Shown here in pieces: positions 45,471 to 54,498 of a stretch of DNA of 64,000 nucleotides (position 1 is the first letter of the stretch; the number at the start of each line of letters is the position of its first letter). Location: positions 310,001-374,000 of the forward strand of contig NZ_QOCL01000014.1 in assembly GCF_004006665.1 (NCBI RefSeq). Direction: 5' to 3'. The notes under the pieces are model-generated. The model was not told the DNA's origin. It searched no databases and saw only the letters and a program-made list of their open reading frames with translations. This stretch comes from Halobacteriovorax sp. HLS. Its GTDB lineage: Bacteria; Bdellovibrionota; Bacteriovoracia; Bacteriovoracales; Bacteriovoracaceae. Position numbers and translations under genes: made by a program.

Positions 45471-46703
45471 TTGAAGTTATTATTTTTAACTCCGCAATTA
45501 CCATTTCCATCAAATAGTGGTGGAAAGATCAAAACTTTCAAAATGATTGAGCATTTTGGAAATCAGTATGACCTATCTCTAGGCGTTCTTATTAAAAAAG
45601 ATCAAGTCTCTTTAATTCCAGAATTTATGTCTAGGGTTAAGGTTAGTCAGACTTTTTCTGAAGTTGTTGATAAACCTAGGACTATTGTTAACTTTCTTAA
45701 GTCTCTCTTTGCGAGAAAGCCGCTTAGTGTTTTTAGAAACTACTCTTCTAGTTTTAAAGTAGAGTTATCAAAAAATATTTATAATTACGATACTGTTGTT
45801 GTTGACCATTTTTTGATGTTTCAATATATACCTCAAGATTATAAAGGAAAAATAATTTTTCATGCACATAATGCTGAATTTTTGATGTGGAGTAGATACT
45901 CAAAATTATCAACTAATGTGATTAAGAAGTTTCTCCTTTTCTTTGAAAGTAAAAGAATCAGGCAGTACGAAAGAAAAATATGTAAGAAATCAAATGTTGT
46001 GCTGGCTTCTCCAAATGACATTTTAGAGTTGAAGAAATTAGCTCCTAGTACGGAGTTTCGTGAAACATTTCATCTTGGTGATGATGGGTTGTTAAGATTC
46101 TATCATCCTGGTTTTGATTCTTGCCAAGAGCAGATTAGTTATGTCGGTTCATTAGACTGGCAACCCAATGAAGATGGTCTAAGATGGTTTATTTCAAATG
46201 TTTGGAATGAATTCCACTTTAAGTTTCCAAAAGCAACGCTTTCTATAATTGGGAAAGGTGCCTCTGAAGATTTTGCAGAATTTTGCAATAAATATGAAAA
46301 TGTTGAATTACATGGTTTTGTAGAGAACCTAGAAAATGAATTATCTAAAACAAAGGTATTGATTGCTCCGCTTCGATTTGGAAGCGGTATGAAAGTAAAG
46401 ACAATTAATTCTCTTTATACGGGAATTCCTCTTGTGACGACTTCAGTTGGGTCAGAAGGAATTGAGATTGTTGATCAGATGCACTACTGTAAAGCCGATA
46501 CAGCACGTGATCAGCTGCATTCTCTTACGCAATTATTCACAGATAAAGACTTTTGGGAACATATTGGTGGTGAAGCCAGAGAGTTAGCAAAAGTTAAATA
46601 TACTTGGAAAAATAATTTAAATAACATAACTGAGGTAATTAATGGTAGCAGTGAAGTTCGCAAATATCGAATTCAAAGCACTGAAGAAAAGTTCGCTGCT
46701 TAA
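45471..46703 (+). CDS. GT4-type glycosyltransferase
   Basis: 410 aa GT-B protein: an N-terminal FLTPQLPFPSNSGGKIKTF glycine loop and a C-terminal donor domain with YVGSLDWQPNEDGLRWF, LIAPLRFGSGMKVKT and the EGIE region. This layout matches family-4 transferases of polysaccharide gene clusters. The start is TTG at 45471 with GGAG six bases upstream. It overlaps the WecG-like gene by 62 bases, far more than the other overlaps here. Confidence 0.9.
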   Translation: MKLLFLTPQLPFPSNSGGKIKTFKMIEHFGNQYDLSLGVLIKKDQVSLIPEFMSRVKVSQTFSEVVDKPRTIVNFLKSLFARKPLSVFRNYSSSFKVELSKNIYNYDTVVVDHFLMFQYIPQDYKGKIIFHAHNAEFLMWSRYSKLSTNVIKKFLLFFESKRIRQYERKICKKSNVVLASPNDILELKKLAPSTEFRETFHLGDDGLLRFYHPGFDSCQEQISYVGSLDWQPNEDGLRWFISNVWNEFHFKFPKATLSIIGKGASEDFAEFCNKYENVELHGFVENLENELSKTKVLIAPLRFGSGMKVKTINSLYTGIPLVTTSVGSEGIEIVDQMHYCKADTARDQLHSLTQLFTDKDFWEHIGGEARELAKVKYTWKNNLNNITEVINGSSEVRKYRIQSTEEKFAA

Positions 46704-47367
46704 TGATGAGAAAGGCCTGAAGTTAGTTGTTACTGCTAACTCAGAGATCATTATCAAAGCAAATGAAACACCAAAGCTGCAAGAAATTATGAATAATAAT
46801 TTTACTACTTTTGATGGTAAAATTCCTCATGTTTTAGCAAAATTAGATTATAAGAATGAGGAAATTGAAAAGATATCAGGCTCCGATTTTATCTATGATT
46901 GTTGCAGAACCGCTAGAAAGAATGGAGAAAGAATTTTTCTTTTAGGTTGTCGCGAGGATGTTAATCGCATGGCCGTAAATAATATTAGGGAACAGTATGG
47001 TATACAAGTAGAAGGCTTTTCTCCTGTATTAGCAGATTATCCGTTTCCAGAGTTACACAATAAACAAATCTTAAATAGAATAAAACTATTTCGTCCTCAT
47101 TATCTCTTTGTTGGCTTTGGTGCTCCCAAGCAAGAGTTTTGGATGGATGCTCATAAGGAATATCTAGAAGAACTTGGCGTAAAAGTTGTTGTAGGTTCTG
47201 GTGGAACATTTGACTTTGTGGCCGGTGCTGTAAAGCGTGCCCCTGTATTTATTCAGAATATAGGTCTTGAAGGTGTTTGGAGATTTTTAGTTGAACCAAA
47301 ATGGTTTAGAGTAAAGAGAGTGTTAGTGAGTTTTAAGATATTTTATTATTGGCTACAGAAGAAATAG
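46642..47367 (+). CDS. WecG/TagA/CpsF-family (GT26) glycosyltransferase
   Basis: 241 aa. The family core is clear: SGSDFIYDCCRTARKNG, ERIFLLG, LFVGFGAPKQEFWM, VVVGSGGTFDFVAGAVKRAP and GLEGVWRFLVEPKWF. These peripheral enzymes add the second sugar (for example ManNAc or ManNAcA) to an undecaprenyl-PP-linked first sugar, which fits the WecA-type gene in the same locus. The N-terminal 60 residues are variable. The long overlap with the previous gene makes the start less certain; the ATG at 46642 is used. Confidence 0.88.
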   Translation: MVAVKFANIEFKALKKSSLLNDEKGLKLVVTANSEIIIKANETPKLQEIMNNNFTTFDGKIPHVLAKLDYKNEEIEKISGSDFIYDCCRTARKNGERIFLLGCREDVNRMAVNNIREQYGIQVEGFSPVLADYPFPELHNKQILNRIKLFRPHYLFVGFGAPKQEFWMDAHKEYLEELGVKVVVGSGGTFDFVAGAVKRAPVFIQNIGLEGVWRFLVEPKWFRVKRVLVSFKIFYYWLQKK

Positions 47368-47401
47368 CCGATGCAACGAAATTACACCGGCATTTATAAT
47401 A

Positions 47402-49114
47402 TTACTGTAATTCTTTCGGAACACCTTTAGGAATTGCACTAAGAAGTCTCTTAGTATACTCATCTTGAGGGTTCTTGTAGATTTCATCTGAAGATGCATA
47501 CTCAACAATTTGACCATTATTCATTACACATACTTCGTCTGAAATATACTTCACAACAGAAAGGTCGTGAGAAATAAAGATATAAGTTAAGTTAAACTCT
47601 TCTTGTAGGTCTTGTAGAAGGTTTAAAACTTGTGCTTGTACAGAAACGTCTAGTGCCGAAACTGATTCATCACAGATGATGAATTCTGGTTGAAGACCTA
47701 GTGCTCTCGCTATACAAATTCTCTGTCTCTGACCACCAGAAAATTCATGAGGATATCTATTTAAGTGGTCACCACTTAAACCAACTTTTTCAAGAAGGTC
47801 TGCTGCTGTTGCATATCTTTCCTTCTTAGTCCCACCAATACCATGAATAACCATTGGTTCAGTGATGATATCTCCAATTGTCATTCTTGGATTAAGTGAA
47901 GAGTACGGGTCTTGAAAAATAATTTGCATTTTTCTTCTAAGAAGTCTCATCTCTTCATGACTGATATTAGTTATGTCTTGACCGTGATAAAAAACTTGTC
48001 CAGCAGTAGGCTCGATCAGTCTTAGGATCGCTCTACCAAGAGTAGTCTTACCACAACCAGATTCTCCAACTAGTCCAAGAGTTCTACCTCTTCTAACTTT
48101 AATATTTACATTATCTACAGCTTTAAAGTGATCAACAGTTCTTCCAAAAAGCCCGCCCTTAATAGGAAAAAACTTTTTAAAGTCTTTAACTTCTAAAATA
48201 ACTGGGTTTTCTGTTTCATCAATTGGACGTGGAACTTTGATTTCTTTTTTAAGAGGATCTAACTTCTCTAAAGCGCCTTCTTTAACAAAGTCTTCTACTG
48301 TCATTAGTCTTTTAGGATTTTCAACTAAAGAAGGACGACAAGCTAACAACCCTTTAGTATATGGGTGTTTAGGAGCTTCAAAAAGTTCCTTTGTTGTATT
48401 TTCTTCAACTAGGTCACCTCTGAACATAACAGCTACTTCATCAGCTATATCTGCAATCACTGCAAGATCGTGAGTGATGAATAGCATAGACATACCGTGC
48501 TTTCTTTGAAGTTCGAACATAAGCTCGAGAACTTGTTTTTGAATAGTAACATCTAGTGCAGTTGTAGGCTCATCACAGATAAGAAGTTCTGGTTCACAGG
48601 CCATTGCCATTGCGATCATAACTCTTTGTTTTTGACCACCAGACATTTGATGCGGATATTTGTTAACAGATTCAGCTGGTTCAGGAATCCCCACTTCGTC
48701 TAAAAGTTGAATAGATCTAGTTCTTGCTTCACTTTTTGATTTTCCTTGATGAAGCATTAGAACCTCATCAATTTGATTTCCAACAGTGTAAACAGGATTG
48801 AGTGAAGTCATTGGCTCTTGAAAAATCATGGCAATCTTATTACCTCTAATCTTTCTCATTTCTTCTTGAGTCATCTTCGTTAGGTCTTGACCTTTAAAGA
48901 GAATCTCTCCTTCTGCTATTCTACCAGGAGGGCATGGAATTAATCCCATGATTGCTAATGAAGTAACAGATTTACCGGAACCAGACTCACCAACGAGTCC
49001 AACAGTCTTTCCTCTTGGGATATCTAAGTTTAAATTTTTAACAGCTCTAACTGTCTCATCTTCGGTTTTAAACTCAATTGTTAGGTTCTTAATACTTAAA
49101 ATAATTTCGGACAT
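47402..49114 (-). CDS. fused dipeptide/oligopeptide-type ABC transporter ATPase (two ATP sites)
   Basis: 570 aa containing two complete ATPase halves, DppD-like then DppF-like. Half 1 has GESGSGKS, MSGGQKQR and LLICDEPTTALD; half 2 has GESGCGKT, FSGGQRQR and FIICDESVSALD, each followed by its switch His. Such YejF/GsiA-type fusions energise peptide or opine uptake with separate permeases and a binding protein. No permease or binding-protein gene lies next to it, so its partners are elsewhere. It runs opposite to the polysaccharide genes and appears as a single-gene unit. Confidence 0.93.
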   Translation of the reverse strand: MSEIILSIKNLTIEFKTEDETVRAVKNLNLDIPRGKTVGLVGESGSGKSVTSLAIMGLIPCPPGRIAEGEILFKGQDLTKMTQEEMRKIRGNKIAMIFQEPMTSLNPVYTVGNQIDEVLMLHQGKSKSEARTRSIQLLDEVGIPEPAESVNKYPHQMSGGQKQRVMIAMAMACEPELLICDEPTTALDVTIQKQVLELMFELQRKHGMSMLFITHDLAVIADIADEVAVMFRGDLVEENTTKELFEAPKHPYTKGLLACRPSLVENPKRLMTVEDFVKEGALEKLDPLKKEIKVPRPIDETENPVILEVKDFKKFFPIKGGLFGRTVDHFKAVDNVNIKVRRGRTLGLVGESGCGKTTLGRAILRLIEPTAGQVFYHGQDITNISHEEMRLLRRKMQIIFQDPYSSLNPRMTIGDIITEPMVIHGIGGTKKERYATAADLLEKVGLSGDHLNRYPHEFSGGQRQRICIARALGLQPEFIICDESVSALDVSVQAQVLNLLQDLQEEFNLTYIFISHDLSVVKYISDEVCVMNNGQIVEYASSDEIYKNPQDEYTKRLLSAIPKGVPKELQ

Positions 49115-49337
49115 ATTCTTTCCCGTTGTTTAATATAATCGGTAATTTACATTTCTATAATAAAGTAGCTAGATAGACAATAGTTGACTTTGTTGCATAT
49201 AGTCTTTTCTTTGTCTAACTTATTGAAATTATATAAAAGTTAATGAGAGGCAGTGAATCTTTACTCAACTAAACTTAAAATTATGCAGATAGTTATGAAT
49301 TATCGAGATATAATAGTTCGTAAATCGAGGACTAATT

Positions 49338-49697
49338 ATGAGTAAAATTCTTATAGTCGATGACGAGAGAGTTATTTGTGACATGATGGCGGATCTCTAT
49401 CGAGCGAAAGGACATGACGTTACGGTTGCTTACAGTGGCAATGAGGGCTATAGGCTAGTTGAGCAAAATGTCTATGATTTAGTTATTTCTGATGTCTTAA
49501 TGGATGATGGAGATGGGCTGGAAATGGCAGCTAATATAAAAAGATTTAATGATTCATTATCAATTATTCTTGTTACGGGTTATTTTGATGATACAACTTC
49601 AACTGTTCCAACAAACGTGAAAAAAGTCTTTAGAAAACCAATTAAATTTAAGGAAGTTCTTTCTTATACTGAAAAGCTTTTAGGCACAGTGGCCTAA
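49338..49697 (+). CDS. CheY-like single-domain response regulator
   Basis: 119 aa receiver domain only: acidic pair DDE (8-10), phospho-acceptor Asp54 in LVISDVLM, the Thr of LVTGYF and the Lys of FRKP. It has no output domain, so it acts through protein contacts, as in chemotaxis or phosphorelay. No histidine kinase is adjacent. A strong hairpin overlaps its stop codon and serves as terminator. Confidence 0.92.
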   Translation: MSKILIVDDERVICDMMADLYRAKGHDVTVAYSGNEGYRLVEQNVYDLVISDVLMDDGDGLEMAANIKRFNDSLSIILVTGYFDDTTSTVPTNVKKVFRKPIKFKEVLSYTEKLLGTVA

Positions 49698-49712
49698 AAG
49701 CGCTCAATTTTT
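49676..49712 (+). terminator. rho-independent terminator overlapping the receiver stop codon
   Basis: Perfect 10-bp stem GCTTTTAGGC/GCCTAAAAGC with a six-base loop (49676-49701), then AATTTTTATTT. It begins within the last codons of the CheY-like gene. Confidence 0.8.
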
Positions 49713-50244
49713 ATTTCTTTGTAAATGTCTTATTATATAGATCTATGGCCTCTTCAAGGCACTTCGTTGCATGTGTTGGTCCAAGAAAGTCTGAAACTAT
49801 GACTTCTTTTTTCTCTAGCGCCTTGTAATCTTCAAAAAATCTTCTTAATTCATGGATTCTGTGAGGAGGAAGTTCGCTTATCGAATTATAGTGAGCGTAT
49901 TCAGGATCGTTGGCATGGACAGCAATTATTTTATCATCTGCTTCGCCTTGGTCCATCATTTTCATCAAGCCGATTGGTTTCGCTTTCATTATTGTTAATG
50001 GGTAAACTGGTTCTTGACCAAGAACTAGGACATCTAGGGGGTCGTTATCCTCACAATAAGTTTTAGGAATAAATCCATAGTTGGCGGGATAGTGAACTGA
50101 GCTAAAAAGAACTCTATCAACCATTATCATGCCTGTATCTTTATCAAGCTCGTATTTATTCTTTGATCCTTTTGGTACTTCAATTACAACATTGAACGTA
50201 TGTGGTACATCGTCACCTAAACTTATATCATGCCATGGGTCCAT
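49711..50244 (-). CDS. ppa: inorganic pyrophosphatase
   Basis: 177 aa family I enzyme hydrolysing PPi to phosphate. Metal- and PPi-binding residues are in [24 protein letters not shown], seen here as NYGFIP and EDNDPLDVL, followed by the later DQGEADDKI and FFEDYK segments. Length is normal. It is a single-gene unit convergent with the receiver gene. Confidence 0.95.
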   Translation of the reverse strand: MDPWHDISLGDDVPHTFNVVIEVPKGSKNKYELDKDTGMIMVDRVLFSSVHYPANYGFIPKTYCEDNDPLDVLVLGQEPVYPLTIMKAKPIGLMKMMDQGEADDKIIAVHANDPEYAHYNSISELPPHRIHELRRFFEDYKALEKKEVIVSDFLGPTHATKCLEEAIDLYNKTFTKK

Positions 50245-50357
50245 AAAAATATCCTTTGTTAAAGCTCATTATACATTATCTTGGCCAAATTAAAGCTAGG
50301 AATTTTTAATCATTTAATATAATTTTTTTTTATTTTAATAACTTTAAAAGGCTACAT

Positions 50358-50849
50358 ATGAAAACACTTTGCTCTCTTATTATACTACTACTTATCTCTT
50401 CTTGTGCCATGACTGAAACAAAGAAAGAGATGAGTATGCAAACTAAAGTTGAACTCTCAACTGCTCCAGATTTAAGTAAACCAATGATTGCTCAATTGCT
50501 CCTCGAAATACTAAAGAATTCCGAAATTGAAAATGAAGAAAAATTAAAAATTCTAGATGCGATTAAAATTTATATTACTGAGTTTACTTTTGTAAGGGCC
50601 CAAAAAAATAGGGCATTCTCAGCATTTTTAAAAACGCTTAATAGTCCTGATGACAAAGCTTTTAAGGAAATTAATGAGTTATTAAAAGAGCTTGCAAAGA
50701 AAGAGCTTGATATTCAACTTAAACTTCTTTCTTATATTAAGAAAAACCTAAAGGGTAAGGGTGATGATCAGTTAACTCAATCGATAATTGATGCTATTAC
50801 AAACCAAAGTCAAGGTTTTCAAACAAATCAAGAGATGAATCAGATTTAA
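50358..50849 (+). CDS. small helical lipoprotein
   Basis: 163 aa with a lipobox LISSC (Cys16) after a short hydrophobic signal. The rest is charged and helical with no recognised domain. Probably anchored in the inner or outer membrane. Its stop overlaps the end of the convergent MOSC gene by four bases. Confidence 0.6.
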   Translation: MKTLCSLIILLLISSCAMTETKKEMSMQTKVELSTAPDLSKPMIAQLLLEILKNSEIENEEKLKILDAIKIYITEFTFVRAQKNRAFSAFLKTLNSPDDKAFKEINELLKELAKKELDIQLKLLSYIKKNLKGKGDDQLTQSIIDAITNQSQGFQTNQEMNQI

Positions 50850-51481
50850 GATAATTCTATTTTTTTTAAGGCCTTATTCTTCCAGCTTGCTGAGAGAATA
50901 GGGTTCTTGATCATCTCCTCTAGTACCTTTTCCTGATTATCTTCATTTAAAGCATTTATTACCCTATCTAGAGAGAGCTTAGGGTAGGGTCTATCTAAGA
51001 GTGTAATCTTATCTTTAGTCGTAATCGTTCCATCTTCTAAAACATTCGAAAACCAACCTAGCTTTCGAGCAAAGAGTGCCTCTTTGTGAAGTGACTTTAT
51101 TTCAAATTGAAGGTCTATTATTCCACATGGAAAACGTGGTTCTGTAATTTGACACTTTATATTTCCTACTTGATAAATATCTCCAATATTTACATTCAAT
51201 TCATTTAGACCTTTAGTGGAAATATTCTCACCAATACTGCCAGGAATAAATAAAGTGCCAGAGTAAATCTCTTGAAAATATTGGTAATGCTCAATAGGAT
51301 AGAAGTGAAGAACTCTATTTGCTCCACCGTGATATTTTTTATTAGAAACTTCATCACCAATTAATAGTTTGTTGGAAATCTTAATCTCCGATACTTCTTG
51401 TCTATTAATAGAGCTTTTGAGGCCAGGCTTTTTAAATTGTTGGGGCTTCCCAATATATAGCGCATTGATAGTGAAATTCAT
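50846..51481 (-). CDS. MOSC-domain protein (YiiM-like)
   Basis: 211 aa. The MOSC core is visible: YHGGANRVLHFY, IGENISTKGLNELNVNIGD and EPRFPCGI with the conserved metal-site Cys. A three-helix tail follows (about 165-211), as in YiiM-type proteins. These bind molybdenum cofactor and reduce N-hydroxylated compounds; this function is inferred from the family. No molybdopterin genes are in the window. Confidence 0.85.
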   Translation of the reverse strand: MNFTINALYIGKPQQFKKPGLKSSINRQEVSEIKISNKLLIGDEVSNKKYHGGANRVLHFYPIEHYQYFQEIYSGTLFIPGSIGENISTKGLNELNVNIGDIYQVGNIKCQITEPRFPCGIIDLQFEIKSLHKEALFARKLGWFSNVLEDGTITTKDKITLLDRPYPKLSLDRVINALNEDNQEKVLEEMIKNPILSASWKNKALKKIELS

Positions 51482-51609
51482 AGTTTGTCCGTTTCTTGAT
51501 AAATTCTATATATAGTATTAACTCTCATTTCTAGGTTGGCAATTTCTTATATTCTTGATGAATTGAGTTTTTTTTAAGATTAGAGCGAGACCTATCCGAT
51601 ATTTATCTC

Positions 51610-52212
51610 ATGAAAAAAGTACTAACTGCTTTATTTATTGGATGCTGGGTTATTGGAGTCTCTTATGCGATTACGATGATGCACTCTTGGCACTATGTGG
51701 ACCTATCTCCAAGTTCTACGGAAGATTTTAAGCTCGCAAGTATATTGCCTGAGGTTAAAGATCATGGTGTTGTTCATTTTTTAACACCTAAGTGTAGTTG
51801 TTCAAAGAGTATTTTTGAACATTTGAATAGTCGTGGTCCTCTTGGAAAAACTGTTGCAAGTGAAGTTGTTATCTTAATTGATGATGATAAAGAAGAGTTC
51901 TTAAAACCTTTAAAGAAAAATGGTTTTCAAGTTTATAATTATTCAACAGCTCAAATGAAAGATGAATTCAGTACCTCGATAAAGGGTGTTCCTCTACTTG
52001 TTATCTATAACAAAAGTAAAGATGTTCGCTATGTTGGAGGTTACTCTGATGCTTCAATAACTCCATTAACCCAAATAAACATAAAGAACTATTTACTAAC
52101 ACTTAATGAGGGGAGAAAAATCGCTTCAAAGCCAGTGATAGGTTGTAGTGTTAGTAAAGAATATCAAGCGATATTAGATCCCTTAGGGCTTAAGTATAAA
52201 AAGGAAAATTAA
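51610..52212 (+). CDS. membrane-anchored thioredoxin-fold protein
   Basis: 200 aa. One N-terminal membrane segment (3-24) and a thioredoxin-like domain outside it: a strand [17 protein letters not shown] with Cys pair CSC, and the cis-Pro segment [11 protein letters not shown] followed by RYVGGY. The CxC spacing differs from the usual CxxC. A further Cys is in [10 protein letters not shown]. The stop codon overlaps the start of the chemoreceptor gene by one base (TAATG), so the two are translationally coupled and may work together, for example in redox-linked taxis (inference). Confidence 0.65.
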   Translation: MKKVLTALFIGCWVIGVSYAITMMHSWHYVDLSPSSTEDFKLASILPEVKDHGVVHFLTPKCSCSKSIFEHLNSRGPLGKTVASEVVILIDDDKEEFLKPLKKNGFQVYNYSTAQMKDEFSTSIKGVPLLVIYNKSKDVRYVGGYSDASITPLTQINIKNYLLTLNEGRKIASKPVIGCSVSKEYQAILDPLGLKYKKEN

Positions 52213-53612
52213 TGAATCTCTATGAAGAAAATCTGCATAAAACTATGAAGTATGGAGGTATTGCAATACTGGCCCATATTCCAATATTCTTTGCTATGGC
52301 GAAATTTTTTAGTACCGAAATGAGCATCGCAATTCTTGGTCCAGTTTTATTATTTCTAGGACAATTTATTATTAGTAAGATTATAAAAAATATTAGATTA
52401 ACTTCTATTTTGATGGGATTTTCGACCATTGCTCTTTCTGGAATTATGATTCATTTAGGAAAAGGTATGATTGAATGGCACTTTCATATTTTTGTAACAA
52501 TTGGAATATTATGTTTGATGGCCAATCCTTTAGTTATAGTCGCAGCGGCCCTGACTGCGGCAGTTCATCATGTTGGGTTCTATTTCTTTTTACCTGAGAG
52601 TTTATTTAACTATAAAGCTGGACTAGAAATTGTTGCTATTCATGCTACATTTGTTGTTGTGGAAGCAATTGCTTGTACATATCTTGCATATAAGTTTAAA
52701 AAAGTCTTAGATTTGCAAGGGCAGATAAATGATGAGATTTCACCTCTTGTTTTGAGTGTTGATGTTGCTTCTAGGGAAAGTCGACAATCATGTTCTGGAT
52801 TACTTTCACTTTCTAATCAAAATGCTAGTGCTGTGACAGAAATTTCTTCTACATCTGAAGAAATTTCTCAAATGGTTAGAACAACGAAGGATCAGCTTAA
52901 TAAAGCACTTGTAAGCATGAAGGAGACTTCAGATTCTGTTGCAAAGAGTTCTGAAGCTATCTTGAAAGGAGAAACATTTCTCGCTTCTTTGAATAAGATT
53001 AAAAAAAATATGGAAGAGTTACAAGTAAGCTCTTCACAACAGCTTCAATCAGTAGTTGAATCAGTTAATTTTATCAGTGAAAAAACGAGTATTATTACTG
53101 ATATAGTTTTTCAAACGAAACTACTTTCATTTAATGCTTCTGTTGAAGCTGCTAGGGCCGGAGAGCATGGGAAAGGATTTGCGGTTGTGGCCGAAGAGAT
53201 TGGAAATCTTGCTTCAAATTCAGGTGTTGCCTCTGAAGGTATTAATGAAATCGTTGACAAAAGTAAGGGGCAACTGACATCTTCGGTGGGCTCAATTACA
53301 GAAAATTTAGAATCATTTCAGTCTCAATTAGATGAAGCTTTTAATAGCTGGGCAGAGATAAGTAATACCTTAAAAAGTTCTTTTGATATTGTTGAGAAGA
53401 GCTCTAAGAACCAAGAATCATTTTTGAGTGAAATTTCTACAGCAGCTAATGAACAGAGTGCGGGAGTTAATGAGCTGACCGCGTCTTTAAATAATATTCA
53501 ATCTTCTAGTAATGATGCTTTATTGAAAATCAAAGAGCTTGAAGAAGTGGTTACGAATTTAGAAAGTTATTCGAATAGATTAACGGGAATAAGTGAAAAA
53601 ATAGCGGCCTAG
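52212..53612 (+). CDS. methyl-accepting chemotaxis protein with His-rich six-helix membrane domain
   Basis: 466 aa. Residues 1-165 hold about six membrane helices with clustered His (IEWHFHIFV and AVHHVGFYF), a membrane sensor type also seen on GGDEF proteins and kinases. Methylation helices flank the hairpin tip [19 protein letters not shown] (near 315-333), which binds CheA/CheW. There is no periplasmic ligand domain, so the signal is probably sensed in the membrane, by redox, oxygen or a cofactor (inference). Ends at a bidirectional terminator shared with the tRNA genes. Confidence 0.92.
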   Translation: MNLYEENLHKTMKYGGIAILAHIPIFFAMAKFFSTEMSIAILGPVLLFLGQFIISKIIKNIRLTSILMGFSTIALSGIMIHLGKGMIEWHFHIFVTIGILCLMANPLVIVAAALTAAVHHVGFYFFLPESLFNYKAGLEIVAIHATFVVVEAIACTYLAYKFKKVLDLQGQINDEISPLVLSVDVASRESRQSCSGLLSLSNQNASAVTEISSTSEEISQMVRTTKDQLNKALVSMKETSDSVAKSSEAILKGETFLASLNKIKKNMEELQVSSSQQLQSVVESVNFISEKTSIITDIVFQTKLLSFNASVEAARAGEHGKGFAVVAEEIGNLASNSGVASEGINEIVDKSKGQLTSSVGSITENLESFQSQLDEAFNSWAEISNTLKSSFDIVEKSSKNQESFLSEISTAANEQSAGVNELTASLNNIQSSSNDALLKIKELEEVVTNLESYSNRLTGISEKIAA

Positions 53613-53630
53613 CTTTAGTTAGTAGATACA

Positions 53631-53659
53631 AAAAAGCCCTCTTAAAAGAGGGCTTTTTT
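53631..53659. terminator. bidirectional terminator between the chemoreceptor and tRNA genes
   Basis: Stem GCCCTCTT/AAGAGGGC with A-run before and T-run after, 20 bases after the chemoreceptor stop and directly after the 3' end of tRNA-Glu on the other strand. Confidence 0.88.
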
Positions 53660-53661
53660 AT

Positions 53662-53739
53662 TGGTACTCCCAAGGGGATTCGAACCCCTGTTACCGCCGT
53701 GAAAAGGCGGTGTCCTAGACCGGGCTAGACGATGGGAGC
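53662..53739 (-). tRNA. tRNA-Glu (anticodon TTC), copy 1
   Basis: 78 nt cloverleaf: acceptor GCTCCCA with its partner strand, anticodon loop TTTTCAC on stem CCGCC/GGCGG, T-arm CAGGGGTTCGAATCCCCT and encoded CCA. Identical to the copy at 55304-55381. Confidence 0.95.
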
Positions 53740-53752
53740 ATAATTGAAAAAA

Positions 53753-53829
53753 TGGTGATCTCGCTGTGACTCGAACACAGGACCCTCTCCTTAAAAGGGA
53801 GATGCTCTAACCAACTGAGCTACGAGACC
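53753..53829 (-). tRNA. tRNA-Lys (anticodon TTT), copy 1
   Basis: 77 nt cloverleaf: acceptor GGTCTCG, D-arm TAGCTCAGTTGGTTAGAGCA, anticodon loop CTTTTAA, T-arm and encoded CCA. It is transcribed first in the Lys-Glu unit, 13 bases before tRNA-Glu. Confidence 0.95.
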
Positions 53830-53848
53830 ATTTTTCTCAAGAACCGAA

Positions 53849-53877
53849 TTTATAGAAAATTTAGACGGAACTGTCAA
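53849..53877 (-). promoter_or_regulatory. promoter of tRNA-Lys/Glu unit 1
   Basis: On the minus strand TTGACA (53872-53877), a 17-base spacer and TATAAA (53849-53854), about 19 bases before the mature tRNA-Lys. Confidence 0.8.
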
Positions 53878-53937
53878 CGAACAAAATGAATAATACTTTC
53901 TATTTGTGCTATTTTAGATATTCTATATAGTGGATAT

Positions 53938-54498
53938 ATGAGTAAAATAAAAAAGCTTTTATTGCTGACTTCCATAGTCGCTGTGGCAGCGATCATCATT
54001 AATATTATAGGTGTCGATCAGATTTTTTCGGTTGATCAATTAAAGCAAATGTTAAATGAAAATAAGCTCTTGGCCATAGTAGTTTTCTGTTTAGTATTTT
54101 CTGCTGCTAACCTTTTATATATCCCTGGATTCCTCTTTGTAGCTGCTCCTGTTTCTCTTTTTAGTGTTCGAGAAGCTTTTGTAATTGTCTATATCGCCTG
54201 TATTGTTTGTTCAAGTATCAGCTACTACTTTGTCTCGTTTTTTGGCAATGATCTTTTAAGGACATTTGATAATAGGCTGTCGCGTTGGGCGTTTGAAAAT
54301 ATAGATAAAAGGCCAATCTTTTCAGTGATTGTGCTTAGAACGCTAATGCAAACAACCCCTGCACTGAATTATACATTATCTTTAAGTGGAATTAAGTTTA
54401 GTAATTACATTTTAGGGTCGATGATAGGATTAATAATCCCTATATTTATATACTGTGCAATATTTGCTTTAATATTAAATAATAATTATGTTTTTTAA
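53938..54498 (+). CDS. TVP38/TMEM64 (VTT/DedA-like) membrane protein
   Basis: 186 aa with four to five membrane helices. The VTT-domain core is visible as NLLYIPGFLFVAAPVSLF, the SISYYFVSFFG re-entrant region and VIVLRTLMQTTPALNYTLSLSGI. Relatives act as lipid scramblases or undecaprenyl-phosphate flippases in some bacteria; the substrate here is unknown. It overlaps the following solute-binding protein gene by 11 bases. The pair lies between two tRNA-Lys/Glu units. Confidence 0.85.
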   Translation: MSKIKKLLLLTSIVAVAAIIINIIGVDQIFSVDQLKQMLNENKLLAIVVFCLVFSAANLLYIPGFLFVAAPVSLFSVREAFVIVYIACIVCSSISYYFVSFFGNDLLRTFDNRLSRWAFENIDKRPIFSVIVLRTLMQTTPALNYTLSLSGIKFSNYILGSMIGLIIPIFIYCAIFALILNNNYVF

